Shown here: in pieces, positions 15,897-21,795 of the stretch
How the letters are laid out: each line of letters begins with the position of its first letter
Position numbering within the stretch: the stretch's first letter is position 1
NCBI GenBank assembly: GCA_913009215.1
Contig: CAJVXG010000004.1
Span: 1 to 21,795 of the forward strand
Origin: an uncultured Gammaproteobacteria bacterium
GTDB lineage: Bacteria; Pseudomonadota; Gammaproteobacteria; Acidiferrobacterales; CAJVXG01
Direction of reading: 5' to 3'
DNA: 21,795 nt
Translations under genes and position numbers: made by a program
Notes under the pieces: generated by a model
The model's input: the letters and a program-made list of their open reading frames with translations, nothing else
Databases searched by the model: none
Told to the model about the DNA's origin: nothing

Positions 15897-17441
15897 TTAT
15901 CTCTTGGGGTCATATCCAGCAAACTCGATTCCTGACAACTGCGCTAATACAGGATCGAAAGTAGCAAGATCATCTTCATTGAATTGGCTAAGATGTGAAT
16001 AACCACATGCCCTTGCCATCACTTTCATTAATTCAACTGATGAATCGAAAAAATTGGCTAACTGTTGCGCAGCATTATCGATATTGAGTCTTTGCCGCAA
16101 TTCTGGTTTTTGTGTTGCTATACCAGCAGGACAATTGTTCGAATTACAGATCCTCGCCGCAATACAACCAATCGCTTGCATCGCGCTGTTAGATAGTGCA
16201 ATACCGTCTGCGCCTAAGGCCAGTGCTTTGACAAAATCACCAGGCACCCTTAAGCCCCCCGTTATGATTAATGTTACTTTGCGGCTGACGCCTTGCAGGT
16301 CAAGATAATGTCTGGCACGAGCCAGTGCCGGAATGGTTGGTACACTAATGTGATCCCGAAACAGCAATGGAGCAGCCCCGGTACCACCGCCACGACCGTC
16401 AAGAATTATGTAATCTGTACTGGCCTGTAGAGCAAACTCGATATCACGTTCAATATGATTTGCGCTGAGTTTAAAACCGATGGGAATACCACCCGTTATT
16501 TCACGGACCCTATCCGCAAAACGCTTAAAATCCGCTGGCGTTGTTAGATCGGCGAAAGTAGGCGGTGAGATAGCGGGTTCACCTTCAGGTATATCACGAA
16601 CCTTGGCTATTTTCCCAATATTCTTTGAGGCGGGCAAATGCCCTCCCGTTCCCGTTTTGGCACCTTGTCCACCCTTAAAATGAAAGGCCTGTACTTTTTT
16701 TAATAGTGATTCACTATAACCAAACTTTGCACTGGCAAGCTCATAAAAATAGCATCTGTTATTCTCTTGTTCTTCCGGAAGCATGCCACCTTCCCCGGAG
16801 CAAATACCTGTGCCCGACAATTCGGCACCTTTTGCCAGGGCTATCTTTGCCTCTTCTGAAAGCGAACCAAAGCTCATATCTGAAACAAATAACGGAATTT
16901 TTAATTCCAGAGGTCTCTTGCTCGCTGGACCGATAAGCAACTCAGTATGGACATCAGCATCTTCCATCAGTGGTTTTCTATGCAGCTGTGCCACCATAAT
17001 CTGTATGGCATCCCAAAGAGGCAGTTGGTTTCTCGGCACACCCATCGCAGCCATTGGCCCGTGGCGACCAAAAGTAGATAAGCCTTCCGCAGCAAGCTGA
17101 TGTATAAATTCTAACGTGGGTTCTTCACTGGTTGCTCGTGGCTTTGGCACAGGGCTTTCATCAGAGGCTAACCCCGGGCCTTCCTTGCCCACTTGATCAT
17201 TTGAAAATTGTTGGTGAGCCCCGTCACAATAAGGCGTATTGCCCGTATGCTTGCATGCACATAAATAGGCTTCGTCGTCTTCATCTGAAACAATGACTCT
17301 TGGATTAAAAGACGTGCCCACATGTGAGCCATCGCAAAAAGGCTGGCTTTTAGATTTACCACAAGTACAAAAATGATATTCCTGTCCTTTAGAAAGATTT
17401 ACCTTAACCGGTTTGTTGTCTGCTATTACTGGATTGCTCAT
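15897..17441 (-). CDS. 2xCDGSH - glutamate-synthase-type FMN oxidoreductase fusion
   Basis: A 514-aa protein. Residues about 20-80 hold two CDGSH iron-sulfur domains: C25, C27, C36, H40 (FCTCGKSKSQPFCDGSH) and C61, C63, C72, H76, each a [2Fe-2S] 3-Cys/1-His site. Residues about 110-514 are an FMN-binding glutamate synthase domain with GTGICSGEGGM, KTGTGGHLP, DGRGGGTGAAPL, and the [3Fe-4S] ligands C426, C432, C437 (GCIAARICNSNNCP). The N-terminal glutaminase domain of true GltB is missing, so glutamate synthesis from glutamine is not implied and the substrate is unknown. The start at 17441 is chosen because an upstream in-frame ATG (17519) lies inside the preceding gene; AAGGA lies about 11 nt upstream. 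It is the last gene of the redox operon, 34 nt after the hydroquinone reductase. The electron partner is probably the CDGSH domains themselves (inference). Confidence 0.92.
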   Translation of the reverse strand: MSNPVIADNKPVKVNLSKGQEYHFCTCGKSKSQPFCDGSHVGTSFNPRVIVSDEDDEAYLCACKHTGNTPYCDGAHQQFSNDQVGKEGPGLASDESPVPKPRATSEEPTLEFIHQLAAEGLSTFGRHGPMAAMGVPRNQLPLWDAIQIMVAQLHRKPLMEDADVHTELLIGPASKRPLELKIPLFVSDMSFGSLSEEAKIALAKGAELSGTGICSGEGGMLPEEQENNRCYFYELASAKFGYSESLLKKVQAFHFKGGQGAKTGTGGHLPASKNIGKIAKVRDIPEGEPAISPPTFADLTTPADFKRFADRVREITGGIPIGFKLSANHIERDIEFALQASTDYIILDGRGGGTGAAPLLFRDHISVPTIPALARARHYLDLQGVSRKVTLIITGGLRVPGDFVKALALGADGIALSNSAMQAIGCIAARICNSNNCPAGIATQKPELRQRLNIDNAAQQLANFFDSSVELMKVMARACGYSHLSQFNEDDLATFDPVLAQLSGIEFAGYDPKR

Positions 17442-17475
17442 ATTTATTTTTTCCTTAAGATGTATAGCGGTCGAG

Positions 17476-18408
17476 TTAAAGCGAAAAATCGAGTTCGGGA
17501 CCAACGGGCACAATTCCAAACGGATTTATATGAGTGTGCGATTGGTAATAGTGCTTTTTAATGTGGTTCATATTAACCGTTTCCGCAATACCATCCATGT
17601 TGTAGATTTCGCGCACAAAACGCCACAGCGTTGGGTAATCAACAATACGCTTCAGGTTACACTTGAAATGTGTGTAATAGACCGCATCGAAACGCACCAA
17701 GGTTGTAAATAGACGAATATCGGCTTCAGTCAATTGCTCGCCAACCAGATAGCGGCTATTTTCCAGAATTTTAGCTACTTTATCGAGCGCTTTGAAAAGT
17801 ACTCTAAAAGCCTTGTCATAGGCGCGTTGTGTCTGCGCAAAACCACAACGATAGACACCGTTGTTGATGTCCCGGTAAATCCAGTGGTTTAGCTCGTCAA
17901 TTTTTGACACAAGATCTTCCGGATAAAAATCAAGCGCTAGTTTCTCTGCAAATGCCTGGAACTCACTGTTGAAAAACCGAATAATTTCAGCCGACTCGTT
18001 ATTTACAATGGTCTTTTCCTTTTTGTCCCACAACACTGGTACCGTTATGATACCGCTATAGTCCTCTGCGGCTTTAAAGTAGACCTCTTGCAAATACCCA
18101 CTCTGGTTTATCCTGTCACCGGTAGCCCCAGACTCATCTTTCAGGAATGACCAGCCCTGATCTGACAAAAAAGGAGCCACCACGTCCACACTGATAACAG
18201 CTTGCAAACCTTTGAGCGCTCTCATAATGAGGGTTCGATGAGCCCAGGGGCAGGCATAGGAAACGTATAGGTGATAGCGATCTTTCTCGGCTTTAAAACG
18301 GCCATTGGGGGTGATCACATGATGAAAAGTAGTTTGCTTACGGTTGAAGGCACCATCATCACCAATTTCACTGTCCCATGTATTATTCGTGTTTTTGTAG
18401 TTGCTCAT
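17476..18408 (-). CDS. Glutathionyl-hydroquinone reductase (Xi-class GST, YqjG/PcpF-like)
   Basis: A 310-aa cytoplasmic enzyme of the family that removes glutathione from glutathionyl-hydroquinones, releasing the hydroquinone and consuming a second GSH. The catalytic cysteine is C53 in YACPWAHRTL. Other family marks are NESAEIIRFFN near 140, IYRDINNGVYRCGFAQTQ near 175, LTEADIRLFTTLVRFD near 225, and the end motif HINPFGIVPVGP. Length matches the family (310-330). The start at 18408 is 7 nt after the previous stop; a longer frame to 18486 runs through the CDGSH gene and is rejected. A position between two iron-sulfur redox genes supports a role in quinone detoxification. Confidence 0.93.
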   Translation of the reverse strand: MSNYKNTNNTWDSEIGDDGAFNRKQTTFHHVITPNGRFKAEKDRYHLYVSYACPWAHRTLIMRALKGLQAVISVDVVAPFLSDQGWSFLKDESGATGDRINQSGYLQEVYFKAAEDYSGIITVPVLWDKKEKTIVNNESAEIIRFFNSEFQAFAEKLALDFYPEDLVSKIDELNHWIYRDINNGVYRCGFAQTQRAYDKAFRVLFKALDKVAKILENSRYLVGEQLTEADIRLFTTLVRFDAVYYTHFKCNLKRIVDYPTLWRFVREIYNMDGIAETVNMNHIKKHYYQSHTHINPFGIVPVGPELDFSL

Positions 18409-18415
18409 TATGATT

Positions 18416-19051
18416 TTAAGACTCCGTGGTAAACCCGGCCTTGCTGTGGGCGCCATCGCAATAGGGTTTATTGTTTGAATGACCACAGCGGCACAGATGC
18501 ACTTGTTGCACCCGGTTTACCGTATGGCCTGTGCCCGTACAAATCTCCAGATTACCGTCAATTTGTACCGGCCCATCTTTCAGTGGGTTCACAACCACAA
18601 CCCCTGATTGACTCTCAGGATCCGGCGAATCTACAACTGCTACTTCACCTGTGGCCACAAAGCCAATATCAACATGAGCGCCATCGCAATAGGGTTTATT
18701 TTTTGAAGCTCCACAGCGGCAAAGCGCCATTTTCTGTAACGCACAAGACTCTTCACCCAATTGAAGGTCAGCATTCAGTGCGTAAGGCCCATTTTCACGA
18801 ATATGAAGCGTATTCACCAAAGGTTTAGGTTGCGCCTGGCCTGTTTCCTCGTAGCGAATGGCACCCGATGGACAGTCGTCCGCAATCGCCTGCAACTCAC
18901 CTGAACTGGCTTTTTCAGGGTGAATCCATTCACCCTTCACATTGGGCACAAATACGTCAGGCCGATTAAGCACGCAATTGCGTGAGTGGATGCATTTCCC
19001 GCCATCAAAATAGAGGGCGCCTTGTTTTGTTTTGAAGGTTTCTACACTCAT
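18416..19051 (-). CDS. Ferredoxin-like (Fer4_19) + two CDGSH iron-sulfur domains
   Basis: A 211-aa soluble protein. Residues 1-70 form a divergent mono-cluster ferredoxin domain (YjdI/Fer4_19 type) with C20 and C26 (CIHSRNC) and C60 (DDCPSGAIRY). Two CDGSH domains follow: C111, C113, C122, H126 and C187, C189, C198, H202, each with the CxCx8CDGAH spacing. The protein is predicted to carry two [2Fe-2S] clusters and one [3Fe-4S] or [4Fe-4S] cluster. Only three cysteines are seen in the ferredoxin part, so the cluster type is open. AGGAG lies 8 nt before the ATG. It follows the pirin gene by 76 nt and precedes the hydroquinone reductase by 7 nt. The two CDGSH domains share a 23-bp identical DNA stretch (18450-18472 and 18678-18700), a sign of internal duplication. 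An electron-carrier role is inferred. Confidence 0.91.
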   Translation of the reverse strand: MSVETFKTKQGALYFDGGKCIHSRNCVLNRPDVFVPNVKGEWIHPEKASSGELQAIADDCPSGAIRYEETGQAQPKPLVNTLHIRENGPYALNADLQLGEESCALQKMALCRCGASKNKPYCDGAHVDIGFVATGEVAVVDSPDPESQSGVVVVNPLKDGPVQIDGNLEICTGTGHTVNRVQQVHLCRCGHSNNKPYCDGAHSKAGFTTES

Positions 19052-19087
19052 TAGTTCATCTCCTGTAATTACTCTTGCTTGCTATAA

Positions 19088-19112
19088 AACCCGCTTAGTG
19101 CTCCTACGGGTT
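19088..19112 (-). terminator. Possible attenuator hairpin between pirin and CDGSH genes
   Basis: On the minus strand a 6-bp stem (AACCCG/CGGGTT) with a 13-nt loop is followed by TTATAG, 15 nt after the pirin stop codon. The stem is short and the loop large, so it would at most reduce read-through into the downstream genes. Confidence 0.25.
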
Positions 19113-19127
19113 CGCGGTGGGCTGAGA

Positions 19128-19868
19128 TCATGCCATCCCGGGCATTTCAATAATAATAAAATGAGCATGCTCATCTGTGGCAGAAAACACCAGTTCCGCC
19201 GGCCCTGTAATTTCCAGAGAATCGCGCTCATTCAAAGTGACATGGTCTTTGATAGCAACGCTTCCTTCGAAGTTATTGATGTAGGCCTGGCGTCCCGTTT
19301 GCAGCGTGTAACTTACCTGCGCCTGTTTCCCCGTCAGTTCGGATACAAACATATTTATATCCTGATTTAAATGTAACGGCGCCTGCTTCCGGTTGGACAG
19401 ATTGCCCACAATCTGCAGCAGTTGGTTGCGCCGTTCCTCAGGGTCAAATTTGTGATTCTCGTAACGTACCGGCAGTCCATTTTTTGGCGGAAGAATCCAG
19501 ATTTGTAAAAACCGGGTCCACTCATCCTGCTGGTTCAGCTCCGAATGCCAAACACCGGAACCTGCTGTCACCGTCTGCACATGGCCACGCTCCAGGGTGT
19601 CATCCACATCTGTTGCACTGTCCCAATGAGTCAGCTTCCCTTTGACCACGTAACTTACGATCTCCATCTCTTGATGTGGATGCTTTCCAAAGCCATCATG
19701 AGGTTTGACATCATCATCGTTGAGCACGCGTAACACGCCGAATTGCACATTGTCTGGGTTGTAATATTTGGCGAACGAAAAATGAAAATAAGTATTTGCC
19801 GGATGCATATCGCTAGCCTCCAGATAATGAAGGTCTTCAGCGTTTATTTTCTTTAATTTTTTTGTCAT
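19128..19868 (-). CDS. Pirin-family protein (YhhW-like bicupin)
   Basis: A 246-aa cupin protein of the pirin family, whose E. coli relative YhhW is a metal-dependent quercetin 2,3-dioxygenase in vitro. The metal site is visible: H63 and H65 (GKHPHQEMEIVSYV), H108 and E110 (GVWHSE). The YhhW pattern of HxH, H and E is intact, so enzymatic or metal-dependent redox-sensing activity is possible. The C-terminal cupin half is present and the length is normal (about 230-290). The start at 19868 has AAGGAG about 4 nt upstream. A 100-nt gap with its own possible promoter separates it from the nitroreductase. The natural substrate is not deducible; the context suggests aromatic or quinone-type compounds. 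Confidence 0.92.
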   Translation of the reverse strand: MTKKLKKINAEDLHYLEASDMHPANTYFHFSFAKYYNPDNVQFGVLRVLNDDDVKPHDGFGKHPHQEMEIVSYVVKGKLTHWDSATDVDDTLERGHVQTVTAGSGVWHSELNQQDEWTRFLQIWILPPKNGLPVRYENHKFDPEERRNQLLQIVGNLSNRKQAPLHLNQDINMFVSELTGKQAQVSYTLQTGRQAYINNFEGSVAIKDHVTLNERDSLEITGPAELVFSATDEHAHFIIIEMPGMA

Positions 19869-19890
19869 CTGCTCCTTTCCTTTTGCTTGT

Positions 19891-19918
19891 ATTATAAATG
19901 GCTAACGAAAAGGACAAA
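19891..19918 (-). promoter_or_regulatory. Possible internal promoter for the pirin gene
   Basis: A perfect TATAAT (19896-19891, minus strand) stands about 23 nt before the pirin start. TTTGTC lies 16 nt upstream of it as a weak -35. It could let the pirin-CDGSH-reductase genes be expressed separately from the nitroreductase. The remaining gap (19919-19968) holds imperfect inverted repeats. Confidence 0.35.
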
Positions 19919-19968
19919 GCGTGGTTTTTGCGCCTGTCAGGCATTAACGTTATTGTTAGCGCTGGTCT

Positions 19969-20571
19969 TCAAAAACTGTCTGATATTACTACCTCATCTA
20001 AAGCTAATTGCCCTGGCCGCGGCCATGCATCTTTGGTTCCTTTGCCAATAGCGATAAACATGGCAATAACGTGATCGTCGGGAAGTTTGATAAGCTTGGC
20101 CACTGCGTCAAAGTCGAAGCCATCCATTGGGCAGGAATCATATCCCAATGACTTTGTCGCCAACATTAAAGTTTGGGCCGTAATCCCGCATGATCTCATC
20201 GCCTCATCGCGCTGGACCTGATCTTTATCCCGGTAATAACTGTCAATAGCAGGCAACATAAAATCCTGAACTCCTTTATCTGCATTTTTCCAATAACGAA
20301 CGGGCTGTTTTTCCCATGCCTTTAAATCAGCACATAGAACAATAAAGAGAGAAGCATCAGTAACCTGCGCCTGGTCCCAGGCGACTGCGCGTATTTTTTG
20401 TCTTAGCTCAGGCTCGCGCACGACAACAAAACGCCAATTTTGAATATTAAAGGCCGTAGGCGATAACATCGCCAGTGATAACAACCTTGCGATGTCTTCT
20501 TCCGGCATTTGATGTTCAGGATCAAAGTGCTTAATTGCCCGTCGGCTTTTAATGGCATCTTCTGTTTTCAT
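19969..20571 (-). CDS. Nitroreductase-family FMN oxidoreductase
   Basis: A 200-aa FMN enzyme of the nitroreductase family, which uses NAD(P)H to reduce nitroaromatics, quinones or enones. Visible marks are the N-terminal phosphate-binding SRRAIKHFD (residues 9-17), SPTAFNIQNWRFVVV near 37-51, the middle GITAQTLMLATKSLGYDSCPMDGFD near 130-153, and a C-terminal GKGTKDAWPRPGQLALDEVV. It resembles the group around Bacillus YodC/MhqN, which are induced by quinones and controlled by DUF24 or MarR regulators. The start at 20571 has GGAGG 9 nt upstream. It is the first gene of the operon and is divergent from the HxlR regulator. The exact substrate is unknown. Confidence 0.92.
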   Translation of the reverse strand: MKTEDAIKSRRAIKHFDPEHQMPEEDIARLLSLAMLSPTAFNIQNWRFVVVREPELRQKIRAVAWDQAQVTDASLFIVLCADLKAWEKQPVRYWKNADKGVQDFMLPAIDSYYRDKDQVQRDEAMRSCGITAQTLMLATKSLGYDSCPMDGFDFDAVAKLIKLPDDHVIAMFIAIGKGTKDAWPRPGQLALDEVVISDSF

Positions 20572-20625
20572 ATTTTTCTTCCTCCCTCTATTCAGGCTTT
20601 AAAGAATACAGGAGAATATGTTATA

Positions 20626-20643
20626 ACTTACCTTAAAGTAAGT
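20626..20643. promoter_or_regulatory. Probable HxlR operator palindrome
   Basis: ACTTACCTTAAAGTAAGT is palindromic at 16 of 18 positions (arms ACTTAC and GTAAGT). It lies in the 130-bp region between the divergent nitroreductase and HxlR genes. On the minus strand a TATAAC -10-like hexamer (20625-20620) touches its edge. On the plus strand its right arm occupies the -35 place of a TATAGT hexamer (20660-20665). A second small inverted repeat, TGATA-TAG-TATCA, lies at 20657-20669. Bound regulator would block both promoters, fitting autorepression and repression of the operon. DUF24 regulators commonly bind ACTT/AAGT-type palindromes (recalled, not searched). Confidence 0.6.
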
Positions 20644-20701
20644 ACGCACATAAATGTGATATAGTATCAATTTGTATACCACCTATAGGCGGGGCAAGAG
20701 T

Positions 20702-21055
20702 ATGAGCGCTGAAAACGATGCAGGCTGTAGCTTTATATGCCCGATTGAGGCTGCGACAGAGGTCATTGGGGGGAAATGGAAAGCGCACATTCTTTATCAA
20801 TTGCAGGGGGGCACTAAACGTTTCAATGAGTTGAAACGTCTGCTTCCCGGTGTTACACAAAGAATGCTGACAAAACAACTGCGAGAATTAGAAGCCGATC
20901 AAATTATACATAGAAAAATTTTTGCAGAAGTTCCTCCCAAGGTTGAATACTCTATAACAGAATTTGGGCGAACACTCACCCCGTCGCTTAAGGTACTTCA
21001 GGAATGGGGGGCTGAATATCTGGATAAATTGACTAAGATTCGTAATAGTAAATAA
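20702..21055 (+). CDS. HxlR/DUF24-family winged-helix regulator
   Basis: A 117-aa transcription factor. The family core is complete: CPIEAATEVIGGKWKAHILYQL (residues 13-34), RFNELKRLLPGVTQRMLTKQLRELEADQIIHR as the recognition region, and VEYSITEFGRTLTPSLKVL near the end. C13 sits directly before the proline at the position of the redox- or quinone-reactive cysteine of Bacillus YodB and HypR; C9 is also near. It is therefore likely to sense electrophiles or disulfide stress. The ATG at 20702 is preferred over a TTG at 20672, because a purine-rich GGCGGGG lies 7 nt upstream and the family begins here. It is transcribed away from the nitroreductase, with the operator between them. The ligand is inferred. 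Confidence 0.93.
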   Translation: MSAENDAGCSFICPIEAATEVIGGKWKAHILYQLQGGTKRFNELKRLLPGVTQRMLTKQLRELEADQIIHRKIFAEVPPKVEYSITEFGRTLTPSLKVLQEWGAEYLDKLTKIRNSK

Positions 21056-21072
21056 TGGCCCCAAAAGATGGT

Positions 21073-21096
21073 TTAAAGTAACTTTCTAGAACTAAT
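21073..21096 (-). pseudogene. Possible stub of a lost hicA toxin gene
   Basis: Right after the HicB-like stop (minus strand) come AAGGAG (21106-21101), AGCT, then ATT AGT TCT AGA AAG TTA CTT TAA. The frame reads (I/M)-S-S-R-K-L-L-stop. HicA toxins often begin M-S/N-S-R/K-x-L/V-I/L-K. A well-placed ribosome site before a seven-codon frame with ATT instead of ATG fits a decayed gene, but the match is very short and may be chance. Confidence 0.2.
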
Positions 21097-21107
21097 AGCT
21101 CTCCTTC

Positions 21108-21326
21108 TTATGTACATTTAGCAATTTTTTCTTCCTTGTATCCACTGCCAGCAGCAGATAGCGCATCTTGCCGGTTAAACTCCAATGCCTCCTTTAGAGT
21201 AATTCCTAAAGTTTCTTTCAATTCTTCGTAGCTTTTTTCCTGACAATTAACTCCGGGAACTTCTTCAATCCATCCGACCCACCAATCGTTTTCCTGTTTT
21301 ACAACAGCGGTATATTCGTTTTTCAT
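21108..21326 (-). CDS. HicB-like antitoxin-family protein, solitary
   Basis: A 72-aa protein with the HicB/UPF0150 pattern: YTAVVKQENDWWVGWIEEVPG near residues 5-25, NCQEKSYEELKETLGITLKEALE near 27-49, and a short basic end. Such proteins form the partial RNase-H-like fold of type II antitoxins. No ribbon-helix-helix or HTH tail is visible, so DNA binding is doubtful. The start at 21326 is chosen because AGAGGA lies 7 nt upstream; ATG codons at 21332 and 21362 are not served by it. No intact toxin gene is found on either side (see the stub at 21073-21096). It faces the HxlR gene tail to tail and is not part of the redox operon. Confidence 0.8.
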   Translation of the reverse strand: MKNEYTAVVKQENDWWVGWIEEVPGVNCQEKSYEELKETLGITLKEALEFNRQDALSAAGSGYKEEKIAKCT

Positions 21327-21362
21327 GGCCATTTCCTCTGAAATTGTTGCCCCGGATTCCAT

Positions 21363-21638
21363 GTTATTGCATCCGGGCTACCTGCTACAATTATACGACA
21401 TATCTAAATATAGACATATTTTGTAGAAAACGTTAATTGTTCTCAAGCACCATCCCGTCCTTATGTTCAAAACAAGGGTGTTTTTACCCGCGACATCAGG
21501 GGCCGCTACTGTCTGGTATTATCACCAGGTTGATATATGATCCCGGGATATTGGATTGAACCGGTGCTGAGATACCGACGACACATCTTCTAAGCGCATT
21601 GATGCGCGATTATTTCTACAACCAACAGGGAGACTGTT
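21363..21638. other. Intergenic region between divergent genes
   Basis: There is no coding frame in this 276-nt stretch. The left part is AT-rich. It holds a perfect minus-strand TATAAT (21395-21390) that could serve the HicB-like gene, with two direct copies of GACATAT (21397-21403, 21413-21419) directly upstream. CTACAA (21385-21390) and TTGTAG (21421-21426) form a loose inverted pair around them. Further right are short palindromes: ATCCCGGGAT at 21540-21549 and GCGCAT-TG-ATGCGC at 21594-21607. No clear plus-strand promoter was identified for the gene at 21639. Confidence 0.5.
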
Positions 21639-21795
21639 ATGAAAACCAAAAATCACATCATTCAGAGCCTTGCGGCTCTATTTTTACTAAGTCCACTGGC
21701 GGCCTTTGCTGCACCCGACCTGACGGTCAAGGATATTCGTCTGGTCAAAGGCTGTAAAATCCAGGTCACCGTTGCCAATATCGGTACCACCGGCG
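21639..21795 (+). CDS. Secreted protein, CARDB-like start (partial, runs off window)
   Basis: The first 52 codons are visible. The start has GGGAG 6 nt upstream of the ATG. Residues 1-24 form a Sec signal peptide: K-T-K-N-H, then a hydrophobic core LAALFLLSPLAA, and a likely cleavage after A-F-A. The mature start, APDLTVKDIRLVKGCKIQ, then VTVANIGTTG, resembles the first strands of CARDB-type immunoglobulin-like adhesion domains (PDL...V.V.N.G). One cysteine (residue 39) is present. The 3' part lies outside the window, so neither length nor function can be given. Confidence 0.75.
   Translation, partial: MKTKNHIIQSLAALFLLSPLAAFAAPDLTVKDIRLVKGCKIQVTVANIGTTG

Noticed and set aside
15897..17441. 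Naming the FMN protein as gltB
   Set aside because: The glutaminase and central domains of glutamate synthase are missing and two CDGSH domains are added, so the gene symbol would mislead.
19901..19960. GCTAAC...GTTAGC pair 60 bp long with an inner stem, resembling an integron attC site
   Set aside because: The outer boxes do not fit RYYYAAC/GTTRRRY, the two sides are unequal (6 against 16 nt), and neither an integrase nor a cassette array is seen. It is more likely part of the pirin leader.
20672..20701. TTG start for the HxlR gene
   Set aside because: The extra ten residues are not family-like, and the ATG at 20702 has a purine-rich site at proper spacing.

Overview
The window is a gammaproteobacterial chromosome segment. 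It carries a complete 14-gene NADH:quinone oxidoreductase (complex I, nuo) operon on the minus strand (15500 down to 1193). NuoC and NuoD are separate proteins. NuoG, about 799 aa, lacks the extra cysteines of cluster N7. Both points argue against Enterobacterales and Pseudomonas and fit deeper-branching Gammaproteobacteria. No species can be named from the sequence alone.

Layout, following the minus strand from right to left. A good sigma70-type promoter (15556-15584) precedes nuoA-B-C-D-E-F-G-H-I-J-K-L-M-N, which are tightly packed with several start/stop overlaps. A small cupin-fold protein and a CysZ-type sulfate permease follow in the same direction. The initiator tRNA-fMet (1-77) then appears, probably from its own promoter; it has an unusual U1/U72 pair.

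To the right of nuo (15600-15880) is a gene-free stretch made almost entirely of short perfect hairpins. It has a repeated CGGGTTTATTT motif and a 14-bp inverted repeat that could fold as a three-way junction.

The block from 15897 to 21055 looks more AT-rich and accessory. An HxlR/DUF24 regulator (plus strand) is divergent from five minus-strand genes: an FMN nitroreductase, a pirin, a protein joining a ferredoxin-like domain to two CDGSH [2Fe-2S] domains, a glutathionyl-hydroquinone reductase, and a protein joining two CDGSH domains to an FMN/[3Fe-4S] glutamate-synthase-type core. A near-perfect palindrome (20626-20643) lies between the regulator and the nitroreductase. The inference is a quinone/electrophile-responsive redox operon. 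The regulator type, nitroreductase and hydroquinone reductase fit known quinone-detoxification logic. The two multi-CDGSH proteins are the least understood and most interesting part: four CDGSH clusters in two adjacent-operon proteins, beside an FMN oxidoreductase of unknown substrate.

The right edge has a solitary HicB-like antitoxin-type gene, with what may be the stub of a lost hicA after it, and the start of a secreted protein that resembles the CARDB fold.
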